From: Cryoendolithus antarcticus
Taxonomy: Eukaryota; Ascomycota; Dothideomycetes; Cladosporiales; Cladosporiaceae
Assembly: GCA_002077065.1 (NCBI GenBank)
Contig: NAJO01000003.1
Coordinates: 124,001-188,000, forward strand
Direction: 5' to 3'
DNA: 64,000 nucleotides
Part shown: one piece after another, positions 9,745-20,238 of the stretch
Position numbering within the stretch: position 1 is the stretch's first letter
Layout of the letters: every line of letters begins with the position of its first letter
Notes under the pieces: generated by a model
What the model was told of the DNA's origin: nothing
What the model saw: only the letters and a program-made list of their open reading frames with translations
Databases searched by the model: none
Program-made: the position numbers and the translations under genes

Positions 9745-10908
9745 TCACGACGGCGTCGCGCTCTCCACCTGATCAGCCCAAGACTTCCCCTCAGCCTTCG
9801 CATCACTCAACGACGCATCCTCAGTCTTCTTCCCAGGAGCCAGTGCAGGAAAATCCTCCGCCTTCGGCAACCTCGCCACACCCTCCTTCCCACCTCTCCC
9901 ACCTCCCCTCTGCACCCCACCACCCCTCGGCTCCTTATACAAATACTCCCTCCCATCCGTATACCCACTCTCATCCCCCTTAAACCCCTTCCCATCAAAC
10001 TTTCCCCCCTTCCCAAAGTCCTGCTCCTCCTTCTCGGCGTCCCACTCCCGTCCCTCCATAGCCTTCAGCTTCCTCATCCGGTTCTTCTCCCGCTCGCCCA
10101 TCATCTGCTGCCGGTCTTTGCGCTCTGCCTTGGCTTTCTCGGCGGTCATGAGTTTCGCTTTGGATTCTTGCTCGGCAAAGGAGGCAGCGTCTGCTTCGGC
10201 GCGGGCGTGAGCTTCGGTAAGGGAGGCGTTTTTGATGGAGATGCTGGCCATTTTTTCGGCGAGCTCGGAGTCGGTTAGTTTGGGCTTGCGGATGCCGCCT
10301 GTGGCTTGGCGGGAGCCTCGGACTGGAGGGACAGTGGTTTGGCGGGGGCCGGTGGGAGCGTTGGTGGGAGCTTGAGGTGGTGGTGGTGGTGCTGTTTCTT
10401 CAGGCCCAGCTTGTGGCGTTGGTGGTGCATGTGCTTTTGCCTGTGCTCGAGGCTGTTCTGTCGTATTCTGCCCTCCTCGTCCTCTCCCCCGTCCTCGCCC
10501 ACGTGCTCCCTCCCCGCCCCCTCGTCCTCTCTGCTGATTCCTTGGCTGCTCTCTTATCACTTGCTGGACCTCCGGCTGCTCCACTGGCGTGAATTCGTCC
10601 GCAAAGAGATCATCTGGTGGTCGCGTGTGCATGCTCTCATCCACAGGCACCACATCGTCGAATGGATCATCCTGATATGCGCCAGTCTGCGCGAACTCGT
10701 CTATCGTTGACACATCCGGAGGAGGAGCCAGGGGAGAGGCCGGCGCAAAGCTAGGTGCCGCTGCTGAAAGACTGGAGGACGTAGTGGGCCGAGGGGAGGT
10801 CGCACTATTGGAGGGCTTGCGTTGCGCGGCGGCCATTGCTGCTGTCGGTTGTGTTGGAGCTGGAATCGACTGGGTAGGTCGAGGAGCCCATTTTGACGCG
10901 TTCATCGT
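9745..10908 (-). CDS. RGG-rich, low-complexity putative RNA-associated protein
   Basis: An intronless frame of about 387 residues from MNASKWAPRPTQS (10908); an upstream in-frame ATG at 11067 would add an unlikely leader. Residue order: an Ala/Pro/Ser-rich start, an acidic patch with FAQTGAYQDDPFDD, then an RG block (RGRGGGEGARGRGRGRGRGG). A charged helical region follows, beginning KLTDSELAEKMASISIKNAS and continuing through Lys/Glu-rich ERKDRQQMMGEREKNRMRKL. After a second Gly-rich block the protein ends in a DFPALAPGKK motif and a SWADQVE tail. RG/RGG repeats usually bind RNA and are arginine-methylated. The combination recalls ribosome- or mRNA-associated factors such as the Stm1 group, but no named domain is certain. 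It is probably a conserved ascomycete gene. Confidence 0.72.
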   Translation of the reverse strand, partial: TMNASKWAPRPTQSIPAPTQPTAAMAAAQRKPSNSATSPRPTTSSSLSAAAPSFAPASPLAPPPDVSTIDEFAQTGAYQDDPFDDVVPVDESMHTRPPDDLFADEFTPVEQPEVQQVIREQPRNQQRGRGGGEGARGRGRGRGRGGQNTTEQPRAQAKAHAPPTPQAGPEETAPPPPPQAPTNAPTGPRQTTVPPVRGSRQATGGIRKPKLTDSELAEKMASISIKNASLTEAHARAEADAASFAEQESKAKLMTAEKAKAERKDRQQMMGEREKNRMRKLKAMEGREWDAEKEEQDFGKGGKFDGKGFKGDESGYTDGREYLYKEPRGGGVQRGGGRGGKEGVARLPKAEDFPALAPGKKTEDASLSDAKAEGKSWADQVESATPS

Positions 10909-11255
10909 GGGACTCGGGTTGTGAATGCTCGCTGGTGGCGCCTTCCAGGACAAAGCGAGGTACAGGTACCTGTGTGCTGGGCAGGGAGAAGACTCGTTCA
11001 CCAAGCGACGTAGGTTTTGCTCTGTGATGCTGTAGCTATTCGAAAATAGCAGTGCGGTCAATGTCACAGTTGTGCACGGATCGAAAATGGCAGACGTGTT
11101 GCGAAGCTACAGGTACGGAAAGCTGAAGTGAGGTGCTGGCATGAGCTCCACCGCAACTACTCGTAACGAGGACTGAGTTTGGGTCACGTTATAAAGATCA
11201 GAATATAGAGGTAGTTCAAGAACTAAAAATCGACATATAGCCATCCTCCACCTCC

Positions 11256-12878
11256 TCAATGATTGCCCAGATCCCTCGTGCCCCTGTTCCGTCGCCAGAT
11301 CGGGTACCCAGTGCCCTCCCTCCTCCCCTCGATGCCCTCAACAACATGCAGCGCAACGTCACAGCAGCTAGCCGACTCTCCTGGCTCAGGTGGATGGGCA
11401 AACCTCAAACCTATCATGCAATCCCTACGCCTCAGTGGGACATGCCCGTTGGCTTGGGACTGTTGGTTCTCGGGCGGGGTGTTTTCCATCCATGCCAATA
11501 TCCCATTCCAGGGCGCCGCTTCCATCGTTCCGTTCTCCTCGCTAATCGTAAATCCTTCTGCAACATGCGGGAACAACTCGCCTTGGAAAGTGATGAACGG
11601 CCCGACGCCTCGCTCTTGAGCTTCCTCGAGTCGAGCTCGCCAGAGCTCGTGTAAGCGCTTCGCTTCACGGGTGAGACGTATGCCTTCGCGAAGGTGTTGA
11701 CGATCGAATATCTCTCGTGGCCAGGTTGGGTCCTAATCTGGTATTCCGGGATCGTTACCAGCTTCATGTCGTAGTCGCTGGTCCATGTATGTTTCACGAT
11801 GGCGCCACAGAGCAGTGTGTGCGTTTTGCAAGGGCGCAATAGCGTCCCGCATTTCAGCGTCAAAACGCGCGTTGGACGCGGCTCTGGGGGAAAGTCGGAC
11901 GGTGGCAGGTGCACTGGCTATCGAGTCCTCGATCCCAGCGAACAGCTCTGCAGTGAAATCTTCGGTGTCTGCAGGCTCCTCGTGGCCTAAAGGCGGAAAG
12001 GCTATACCTGTCGCAGCTGTATATTCCTGCTCCCGCCAAGCTTGGCGCGACTGTGCGTTAGCGAGCGCAGCTCCCAAACGATTCATATGTTCGAGAGCCT
12101 CGTCTTCCTGCTGCTGTAAGATATAGAGCTCTGCTTCAAGAGCAGCATCGGCGTCCTGACCAGGAACATCATTTTGCTGCAATTCCTCTATTCGATCGAA
12201 GACTTGTTCATACCTTCTGCGCACCGGCCTGTACTCGCGCAAGTGCTCAAAAATGATTTCGCGGCCACGGACCAGCTGGATGGGAATTGTGATAGCGGCT
12301 CGTGCAGCTCCGGCAACTTCTCCAGGAGCAGCATGGGGGCCAGGAGGCCCTCCAGTCGGTGGTGCAGCAGATCTCTGCAGTTGCGTATCAGAGACCGATC
12401 TACCAGTCCCACCAGTGGCAACAGCAGAGAGAGCAGGCTGCGTAGGGGATAGCTGCTGTGTCGCGATGGTAGGTTCGCGCGCCTACCCTCGGAAGTCTGG
12501 TGGCGGCACAGATTTTGACTGGCCGTCAAAGTCGTGGCTGGACCTCTCGTGAATTGGTCTAGTGCCGTCTCTGCTGTCGCTCAGTCTTACGATGCGTCCA
12601 GACTCGTCGACCGTTCGCTTTGGTGGGTCAGAGGACAAGTACCTCGCGTAACGAGCACGAACATCGATACCGCCTCGAACGCGTCCAGGAAGTATTGAGC
12701 GTCCGAAGTACGCCCGGTTGCGTTCCACGTCTCGGTGCTCGTTTCCGACAGGACCAGAAAGTTTGTTGTCGCCCAGTTGCGCGAGAGAAGCTGTCGTACG
12801 ACTGTACAGATAGTCGAGCAGTGAGCCGTGACATCGCTTAGCTGCCATACATAAGCGTGGCTTGCGGATATCGAACAT
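11256..12878 (-). pseudogene. F2 family copy 1: coiled-coil protein with two in-frame TAG codons
   Basis: One minus frame runs from 12878 to the stop at 11256-11258, broken only by TAG at 12483-12485 and 11733-11735. Both sides align with copy 2. The blocks are YLSSDPPKRTVDESGRIVRL, VRGREIIFEHLREYR, a Gln/Glu-rich coiled coil, TAELFAG, RAASNARFDAEMRD, HRETYMDQRLRHEAGNDPGI, then after the stop WPREIFDRQHLREGIRLT, and the tail PPEPGESASCCD. The TAG at 11733 falls exactly on a Trp conserved in the other three copies (LPGW, LPSW, LPDW). No named domain is recognised. The long open frames on either side of single stops point to recent loss of function, or to suppression if the stops are real and read through. 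Confidence 0.72.
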
Positions 12879-13223
12879 CTTCCAGAAGCGTCTGGAGGTC
12901 GAGGAGATCGTGACCGCGTTTCGCGAGCCTCGTGCAGACGTGACATGAACCGGAGACTCAATCGCTGTCGAAATTCGGTGTTTTTCGAAGTGTCTGTTGT
13001 CCTAGGATTGTTTTCTGCCAAGACGGGAGAGTCCCCATTATAGTGAAGTGAAGTGAAGTACCAGTGCCTTCATGCCCGAAACCGCCGAGCTACCGCGCAG
13101 AGACCGAGACGCTTCGCTCGCATGTCGATGAGATCCTGTACATGCTCGTTGCACTCAACGTATGAGATGCGAAGTCAGTTGAAAAACTATATAGCCATTA
13201 CACATCACCTAGCGCAGTGTTCC
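12879..13223. other. Spacer between F2 copies 1 and 2
   Basis: No supported gene. A short run of GAAGT units (13044-13058) is the only pattern seen. Confidence 0.4.
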
Positions 13224-14738
13224 TCAATAAAATTCGAAGATATGCCTCGTCTCACCATTCTTTGACCATTTCGGGAAAGGTCCGCCTCTATTCCGTGCAG
13301 CAACATCATCCAACCTGTCTCCGCCATCATGACACAAGCTGGCTGACTCCCCAGGCTCAGGAATCAGCGCATCGTCCAGGCCATATTGGTAATCTTCCTT
13401 CTTCTGCGGAACGGCTCTGTATGGATTATCTTGTTCTTCAAGGAGATCTTTGCACCACTCGATGATCCTGCCCCTTGGAGGAGTGGCGACCATGCCTCGC
13501 ACTTCACTCTCCATGAAACCCCCGTACAACTCAGGGAACATGATGTGCTGTTCGTCCATGAATGGGCCCAGTCCGCGAGTTCGGGCGATGGCAAAGTTTG
13601 TTACCCATACTTCGTGGAGTTCAGGGGCATAACGAGTGAGTAGCATTCCTTCGCGGAGGTGTTTCCGATCGAAAACATGGCGTGGCCAATCCGCAGACCA
13701 ACCCGGGAGATGCGGATCTCTACCAGCCTCATGCTTGAGCCGTCGGGCTTGATAGGTATCTCGGTGTTGCCATACAGCTTTGAATGCTCTTGCGATCATT
13801 GGAATTTCGGCCCGCATCCTTGCATCGAGAGCAGCGTCCGAGGCTGCCCTCGATGAGACCTCTGTAGGAGGAGGAGGAGCCGGGGCAGGCTACGCGGTAC
13901 CAGTCTCCTCTTCGTCATCGCTCTCAAATTCCGCGAAAAGCTCTGTCCGTGTCCGCTCCATCTGTGACGCAGTCACAGAGCCTGTGGCTGACAACGTGAC
14001 ACCTGTCCGAGCCGCAAAGCTTTCTTCTCGCACCTCTTGCCTTACATGTCCAAGCGCTAAGTTATTTCCTAGTCGAAGTCCATACTTGCGCGCCTCTGCT
14101 ACTCGCCGCCGCAGATCTATCAAATCGGCATCATCGCCGTCCCTGATACCTTCTTGCTCCGCCGTTTGCTGCTCGAGAGCTTCTAGCTGGTCTTCTAGTC
14201 GGGTATTGTTGTCACGAGCTCTCCACCATTGTCGATGAGTCTCGTAGATAATCTCGCGGCCTCGAACAATTAGCGCAGGAATTCGAACGGTAGGTAATGC
14301 GGACTGGGCTGGTGGCGCTTGCGGGACCTGCACGGGCACAGGCCCTCGAGGCTGTGGTGGTGGGAGCGGTTTGCGACGAGGGTCAGGATTCGCGACATGT
14401 CTGTCCGGACTCGGTCTGTTGCTTGCACCGCTTTGACCGACCCGTACGATGCGGCCGAAGCTATCTACTCTTCGCCGCACTTGATTCGAGGCCAGATATA
14501 TTGCGCATCGCTCCCGTGTGGTGCTCCTCCGTCGCTTGCGATTGGCCGATGTTGATAGCCCTGCAGTTCCCGCGGGATTTGGAGGTGCGGAGAGCGGAGG
14601 ACGGACTGTCCCAACACTATGCTCTCGGACAAAGTACGGTGCCACAAATTGGAGCAGGCGGTCGAGCAGGGGGCGAATGTATGGCATCGCTGCCTTCCAG
14701 ACTTGTGCCGAGTCGAGAGATCTACTTGCGCAGCACAT
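13224..14738 (-). pseudogene. F2 family copy 2: near-complete copy with one in-frame TAG
   Basis: The fullest F2 member. From 14738 (MCCASRSLDSAQVWKAAMPY) one frame reaches the stop at 13224-13226, interrupted only by TAG at 13890-13892. Order: a hydrophobic/aromatic start, YLASNQVRRRVDSFGRIVRV, a Pro-rich linker, VRGREIIYETHRQWW, a coiled coil (LEDQLEALEQQTAEQE), an acidic TELFAEFESDDEEE, the stop, SSRAASDAALDARMRAE, then HRDTYQARRLKHEAGRDPHL, PGWSADWPRHVFDRKHL, REGMLLTRYAPELHEVW, ARTRGLGPF, MFPELYGGF and IPEPGESASLCHD. The stop lies in a variable linker. A 39-nt GT...AG stretch covering it keeps the frame but is too short for a normal fungal intron. About 504 codons in all. Function unknown; the look is cytoplasmic or nuclear, with no signal peptide. 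Confidence 0.74.
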
Positions 14739-15336
14739 CTGAGTGTGCTATGAAGATTGCAGATACTGCAACGCAGTTGTTGAGATTGTTCTTTGTATAA
14801 TCGACGCAAACTGTCAGCCCGTCGTGTGCACATGGCAGCATGATGCTCCTTGTCTTTGGGGGATCCCGGCCTATTGTCGTGAAGGACTGCCTCGGTCGGG
14901 GCACTGCTATTGCCGTTATTGTGTAAATGCAATGTATATATCACGTGATATGTGGGAATCCTGCAGTGACTTCGTCGTTGCCAAGGCGTCCGCTTTTGCA
15001 AATGCAATGAAGTGAAGTCGAGACCGGAGATTCGAGAAACGCAGAGCCACACACCTTTCGTGCCACTTGAACTTTCCATCAACATTCGACACCCGCGCTC
15101 CTATCCCCTACAAGAACAAGATGCGCTATCAACTCACAACGTAGTTGATGACATTGCACACAGGCGCGTCGTGCGCACATCGCCTGCTCTACGATGATTA
15201 GCTTCGAACATGCATCAAGGCTCGCCGGGGTGTGCAGGCGCGCATAGCTCTGCAACATCATTAGCTGCTGATCACAATTAGTCTTGAGCAATTTACACAC
15301 TCACCACCTACCACTGGCGCACTCTCCCAAGGCATC
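14739..15336. other. Intergenic, no gene seen
   Basis: Roughly 600 bp between F2 copy 2 and the broken gene at 15337. Short frames on both strands show no family motif or coding bias. Confidence 0.4.
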
Positions 15337-16421
15337 ATGTCGGATGATTCGCAAGGTGAAGCACATCGTGCTGATGAGGCATCGGGTGCTCCTGCCGGTA
15401 CCGGAGTCACTACACTCGTCGCGGATTTTGAGCAGAAGAGCACGTTCAACGACCCTATTCCCGCGCACAGCCTCGCAAACGGGTCGGAGTCGGCATTGTC
15501 GGTGACTCGTGTGGATAAGTCGAGTAGCAAGAGCAAGAGTGAAGCTTTCAAGGCAGACTGGGCAGCTAGGTATGTGCGACCGTCAATCGCGCACCAGCTC
15601 GACAAAGACACGGCTCGCATCACTGAAGCAATTGCGAGTGATGCAAGGCCAAGCAAATCAATCGCTGGTGACTAAGAGGCACCCGATGCTCAGCTCGCCA
15701 AAGAAATCGGCCATGTAAAGGCGCTCGAAGTGAATGTTGGCACTGATGCCACCTCGCTGAAGTCGAGTTCCAACAAGAAGCGTTCTTATGGCGAGAGTGT
15801 GCATGGAGACGCGAAGGCCGAGCCCAGCAAGGATGTCAACAACAGCTCGAGATCGCACAGCCAAGTGCCGACGTCGCCTGGTTCAAGCATTACGCAAAGC
15901 CTAGAGGAGCCTGGCACGCTCATCGACGATCCTCCAAGCTTACAGCCAGCCAGTGCAGGCACATCTCAAGCCATTTCTGATGCGATACCAGGAGCAGATC
16001 AAGACTCCCTTTCTGTCGTCAGCCATCCGAGCTCCATTAAGCGACCGAAGACGTCACGCAATAGCAAGGGGCTAATCAACAGTGCGAGCGATTCGATGAG
16101 ATTAACGCGGTGGTCAGCGCTGACGACACTGAGTCTCCGGGTTCTTTGGATGAGGATGCTGTTGACGGCTTTGGCAGCCCACTGGAGGAGGCGATCGGTA
16201 TTCCGGACAGTTTCCTCGATGAAGATGACAATGAGTTCAAGAATTGGTACGATCTGGAGGAGGACGCAATCAAGAGAGCCAAATCCGGCATCTTTTCCGT
16301 TTACAAAGCGCTATGCCTGCGCCAAGCCTTAAGGAGACAGACCACCCCTCACAAGAACGTCTATCAGACGGCGAGGGGGAGAGTGTGGATCGGAACTCAC
16401 TTTTACCTGATCCTTGACTGA
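15337..16421 (+). pseudogene. Broken Ser/Asp/Glu-rich gene with one stop and one frameshift
   Basis: ATG 15337 (MSDDSQGEAHRADEASG) opens a low-complexity frame that stops at TAA 15673-15675. The same frame then continues past 15730 with the same Ser/Lys/Asp composition (EAPDAQLAKEIGHVKALEVN). Near the GGGG at 16068-16071 the coding signal moves back one base into an open frame from 16065 (ANQQCERFDEINAVVSADD), leading to the acidic LDEDAVDGFGSPLEEAIGIP and NWYDLEEDAIKRAKSGIF. Nothing matches a named domain. I found no intron that both removes the stop and keeps the frame. It may form one gene with the glycine-rich segment downstream. Confidence 0.5.
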
Positions 16422-16600
16422 CTCCATCCCAATAATGGCGGTGTTCGAGCACGGAGAATGCTCACCGAGGGGGGCAAGGCTCTCGCAAACTTGAGGATAC
16501 GGCATGCTGTGACGCACGTCATCATCGTTGAGCCAGGGAGGAAGCTCAGGAAGTGGCTCACTCAGAACTCCATCGTCCTCTACGTGTCTGGAATGGGTAG

Positions 16601-17253
16601 AACGGCCGCGGTCTGCGACGTCGACGAAAGGAGACTATCCATTTCGGCGAGAGAGTGTGGCGCCTGGAGATGAAGGAAGATTCCTGTATTGTGCTGGACG
16701 AGAGGCTGTCTCGGAGATCCGGGCAACGCGTGAAGGGTCTCACCTATGCCCTCATTGGTAGGAGACTTCCGCCAAATCAACCTGTCCCCGACAAACTCGA
16801 CAAGCAGCGAATAGATATCGTCGGCTTACAGATCGATCCTCCGCCTGAGAGGTGCAGCAGACAGCAGGCGATCCTGGACCGAATAACTCACGCAATCGTC
16901 CGCTGCAGTCCAGCAAGCAGCACATTCATGAACAGGGACAGCAAGAGTATCGGAAAGGCGGGAAATCTAAGCAAGCTGGCAACAGATATGACCACAACGC
17001 GGGGACTCGGGGCAGCCAAGGCGGTTCGGGTGGATATCGTGGGGGCCAGGATCGTCCTTGCGGCAAGAGGCAAGGCGGTTTCAGACAGCGCCCTAATGGA
17101 CCAGGCAATTCACGCAAAGATCTCTTTCCTGACTACAGAAAGCGTCCTGATGGCAACCGTCATGCTGGAGGCGATCGTAGATATGACGACGATCCTAATG
17201 GCAGGCAAGGCAGTTCGGGTAACGGCGGTTTCGGTGGAAGGCGTCGCAACTAG
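16601..17253 (+). pseudogene. Fragment with Arg/Gly-rich C-terminus, frames displaced
   Basis: In frame 2 from 16601 there is a basic start (LRRRRKETIHFGERVWRLEM) followed by KGLTYALIGRRLPPNQPV and LDKQRIDIVGLQIDPPPE. The likely coding frame then shifts at about 16845 to a Gly/Arg/Gln-rich tail: KGGKSKQAGNRYDHN, GGSGGYRGGQDRP, DYRKRPDGNRHAGGDRRYDD and GGFGGRRRN. The tail resembles RGG regions of RNA-binding proteins. The start of this piece and its link to 15337-16421 are unclear; it could be a later exon of that gene or a separate remnant. Confidence 0.4.
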
Positions 17254-18021
17254 CTAGAGCACAGATGAGAGATCAGGTTAACACCGACAGGCAGTATATC
17301 ACTGGTAGAACCCGAGATGGACAATGAGTATGGGATGTACCAGTGCGGTTGAGTGTGGTGGTGTTCAGTGAGAATGATGAAAGAAGGGGTGAGAGAGAAA
17401 ATGAGGTGAGGTCAGAGCATCGGCGCTAGTGTAGTGGAACCGAAACTATAAATTGCAGTCCCATTCCAAGGTTCCACCTTTGTTGATGTTCGTAACGATG
17501 CAACACACATGGTGACGAAGACCTGCATTCCGTTGTGCTCTTAGCAAGGTCGTTGCTGATACGCCCCATGATATATCATACTCCGTCGTCAGGCCACCGT
17601 GTCGCATTCCGGGCACGCAAGATGTAGACCAATCTTACGGCGAATTCACAAATGAGCTCGAACTACACGCGACAAGGCCGCAAAGGAGCATCGTCGAGTG
17701 GACAGGACTTTGAAGAATATGAGGGAACTAGATTGACCATCGCATCGTAGGGCTGGACCGTGTTAGCAGGAGAAGAATGTCATTGTTCCAGTAGCTGCGA
17801 TAGAGACAATAGTCGCCCGGTGAGTAATTCCACGCTGAGGTTGCATCACAGGGACTGCTATTGGCTGTCTGCGGCTGAGGGCATAATCTAGAATTCCTGG
17901 CTGCCAGCGCTCTCTCTGGCGCCTCTTGGGGCCCTTCAGGACGTGGACCCATGGCACTATATCGAAGCTCAGCCTGCAGTATGCTGGACTGCTCCTTCAG
18001 TGCCAAGACCTCTGGTACGAG
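17254..18021. other. Intergenic and decayed 3' end of F2 copy 3
   Basis: No supported gene. The part next to 18021 should hold the missing C-terminal half of F2 copy 3, but none of the three minus frames shows FPELYGGF- or PEPGESAS-like blocks. Confidence 0.4.
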
Positions 18022-18451
18022 CAACAGCCATTCGAACTTCCAAGGACTGTTCAACCTCAATGGCGTATCGTGTTCTGCGCATACCTTCTTGGAAGTGCTG
18101 GACATCGAACTCAGACCTTGTCCAGTAGCGTGACCAACTCGGTAGTCCAGAATCTTCTCCTTGCTCGTGCTTGTGCCTCTGCTCCGCATACATGTCTCGA
18201 TGTTCGTGTATGGCAGTGATAGCCGCAGAGATATCGGGGTCATGATCTCGTATCTCTGCATCTAGTCTGGCGTTCGAGGCAGCGCGGGACGAGATCTGTA
18301 GAGATGAACCCTCAGGAGCATTGACTTCCGATAGGTCTCGGTGACCCGCGGTCAGCTCTTTGTGAAGCGCGCAAGCTGCAAAGCGTCCTGGGGGGTAGTG
18401 TTCGGCGATCGACTCTGAGCTGTTGCTGGGGTCTGTTGAGGTATTGTACAC
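18022..18451 (-). pseudogene. F2 family copy 3: truncated copy
   Basis: The frame from 18451 carries the central F2 blocks in order: SSRAASNARLDAEIRD, HEHRDMYAEQRHKHEQGED, GLPSWSRYWTRSEFDVQHF, QEGMRRTRYAIEVE and ARTRGLG. It then runs into unrelated residues and a stop at 17969-17971. The GRIVR and VRGREII blocks upstream and the PEPGESAS tail are missing or scrambled. The Trp that is a stop in copy 1 is intact here. A fragment, too short to act as the full protein. Confidence 0.68.
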
Positions 18452-19424
18452 AACTCTTGCGGGTCTTGCTGGTCCTGGTCGCTTTTGGGGTCACTTCTTG
18501 GTCGTCTGGCTGACAGATCGGGCGTGTTTCACGTACGGTCTCAGTGATAAGCCGGTCCAAGATCTGACGTCTCAAGCCTCCCCAGGCTCCCCATCTCGCA
18601 ACGCGTACAGACCAAAGTCTCCGCGCGACGCGGAGAAGGGACATCTCCGCGTAGGAAGCAAGCACTAGACCCGCATGTTGCTATTCAGAGGAGAAGATGA
18701 AGAAACAGAGATGAAGAATCTACCGCGACTCGAACATTACATAAGTACCTGCTGGCTGATGTGACTACCGCATGGCGGGATCACCACCATCTCGTTTCAC
18801 TGCTCATCTAGAGCTCGACATATCGACTGGTTAAGTCGCCTACGATACCGACGCAGACCTGCACAATGCACACGTTGAGTTAGCTCACCACTCACCAGGA
18901 TCCACTCATGCCAGTTCGGTGTGGGTATGGGGGAAGACGATGCTGGATGTAAAGCGGCAGATCCTGCTGTAGTCTTGGTGAGGTCTGAGCCAATGGACGT
19001 CGATCTGGCCACGAAAGTGGAATACCGCTGCTTCGAAGGGCTTCTGCATCGGGAACTCATTCGAGACTCACGACGCTTCCCTCATGACCTAGTTCCGGGT
19101 GTCATGGACTCACGGCAGCATGAGCCGCTCACTGCTCGGCTTTCATGTCTTCGCCACCAGATCCTGACTTACGGCGCTCAGATGCAATATCGCCCAACGT
19201 GGCTTCTTGCGCTAGCGATCCAGCGCACGTCGACCCCTCATTGCTGCTCGTTTAAAGAGGCATAAATTTGCGATATGCTAGTCGTGCAGAGATAGGCACT
19301 AGTCATCGATCGCTTCCAAAAGCCTGCGCACTCCGTCGAGGCTCAATTTTGCACTGCCAGCCATGCCCACATCTCAGACCATAGCCGCCCGCGCATACTC
19401 ATCGTTTGCTCCTTTGACCCGCCC
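18452..19424. other. Intergenic, no gene seen
   Basis: Nearly 1 kb without a convincing frame. The longest stretch on the plus strand (18921-19265) has no recognisable motif and I do not call it. Confidence 0.35.
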
Positions 19425-20238
19425 TCATGACTTCTCCTCCAGCAGACCGGAATCTATGTGGTAGAGAAACCCTCTCAACGTCATGTCCTTCTTGATCAGA
19501 GGATGCTCGCGAAGATACTGCATATCTTCGGTCACGCTTTCGCCCAATCTATTTGAATTTTATTAGCAAGATGCATTCAGTGCACGGATTGGAGAAGCTA
19601 CTGACTGTGCGATGGGGTGGAACGACAATTCCTCAACCCGTGCAGTCTCTTCAGGAAATCTGTCTTTCAAAGTGGTCTTGAGAGAGACATCGGAGTTGTG
19701 CGTGAGTCCGCAGTCTGACGGACACGTCAGTTGCACGATCGCGCCGGAGACCACGCGCAGCTTACCGGTGTGATGGACAAGTAAGATTGTGTCAACACCA
19801 AACGCAGCATCAAGACCGACAATGTTCGTGATGGCGTGCTTGGCGCGGCCTCCGATCACACGCACCACGGGCAGTGCTGCAAACATCAGCACGTGATACC
19901 CAGCTACGCAACATATCAGACGCTTACCGATGGGATCGAAGCCTGGCTGACGGAAGCCGAGGAAGGTCTCCGGGACGATACGCGGGTCTACGCACGTCAC
20001 TGGGCAGGTCAGCGTGGCCAGTGAGTGGTCTGGCCTAATCTGCTGATGACCTACCGACTAGAACTCCGGTGCCACGACGCAGCTTACCATCTGCGCCATG
20101 GAGCAGCGGCATTGGCTTGTGGTTCTCGGCCGCATACTTTCTTGAAGATGTCAGCGCGCTGATCAAGATCCATCAGGAGTGGCCTCCTTACTTGTTGCGT
20201 TCGACGAGACTCGCGGCCAGAGCGTTTGCTTGCGACAT
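19425..20238 (-). CDS. Beta-class carbonic-anhydrase-like protein, six exons
   Basis: The small beta-carbonic-anhydrase fold interconverts CO2 and bicarbonate with a zinc held by Cys-Asp-x-Arg and His-x-x-Cys. My model is exons 20192-20238, 20088-20140, 19928-19999, 19766-19876, 19606-19714 and 19425-19548, 171 residues, close to the usual length of minimal beta enzymes. The introns (51, 88, 51, 51 and 57 nt) are all GT-AG and several have GCTGAC branch sites. The spliced protein starts MSQANALAASLVERNKKYAA and carries VTCVDPRI (Cys, Asp, Arg), RVIGGRA, then LLVHHTDCGLTH (His, Cys). It ends KKDMTLRGFLYHIDSGLLEE. Two exon joins rebuild active-site motifs exactly, which strongly supports the splicing. 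Proteins of this minimal type are often annotated as CA-like; activity is not certain. Confidence 0.85.

Noticed and set aside
13875..13920. A 39-nt GT...AG stretch over the TAG of F2 copy 2 as an intron
   Set aside because: Below the size of any other intron in the window (minimum 50 nt); kept only as a remote possibility.
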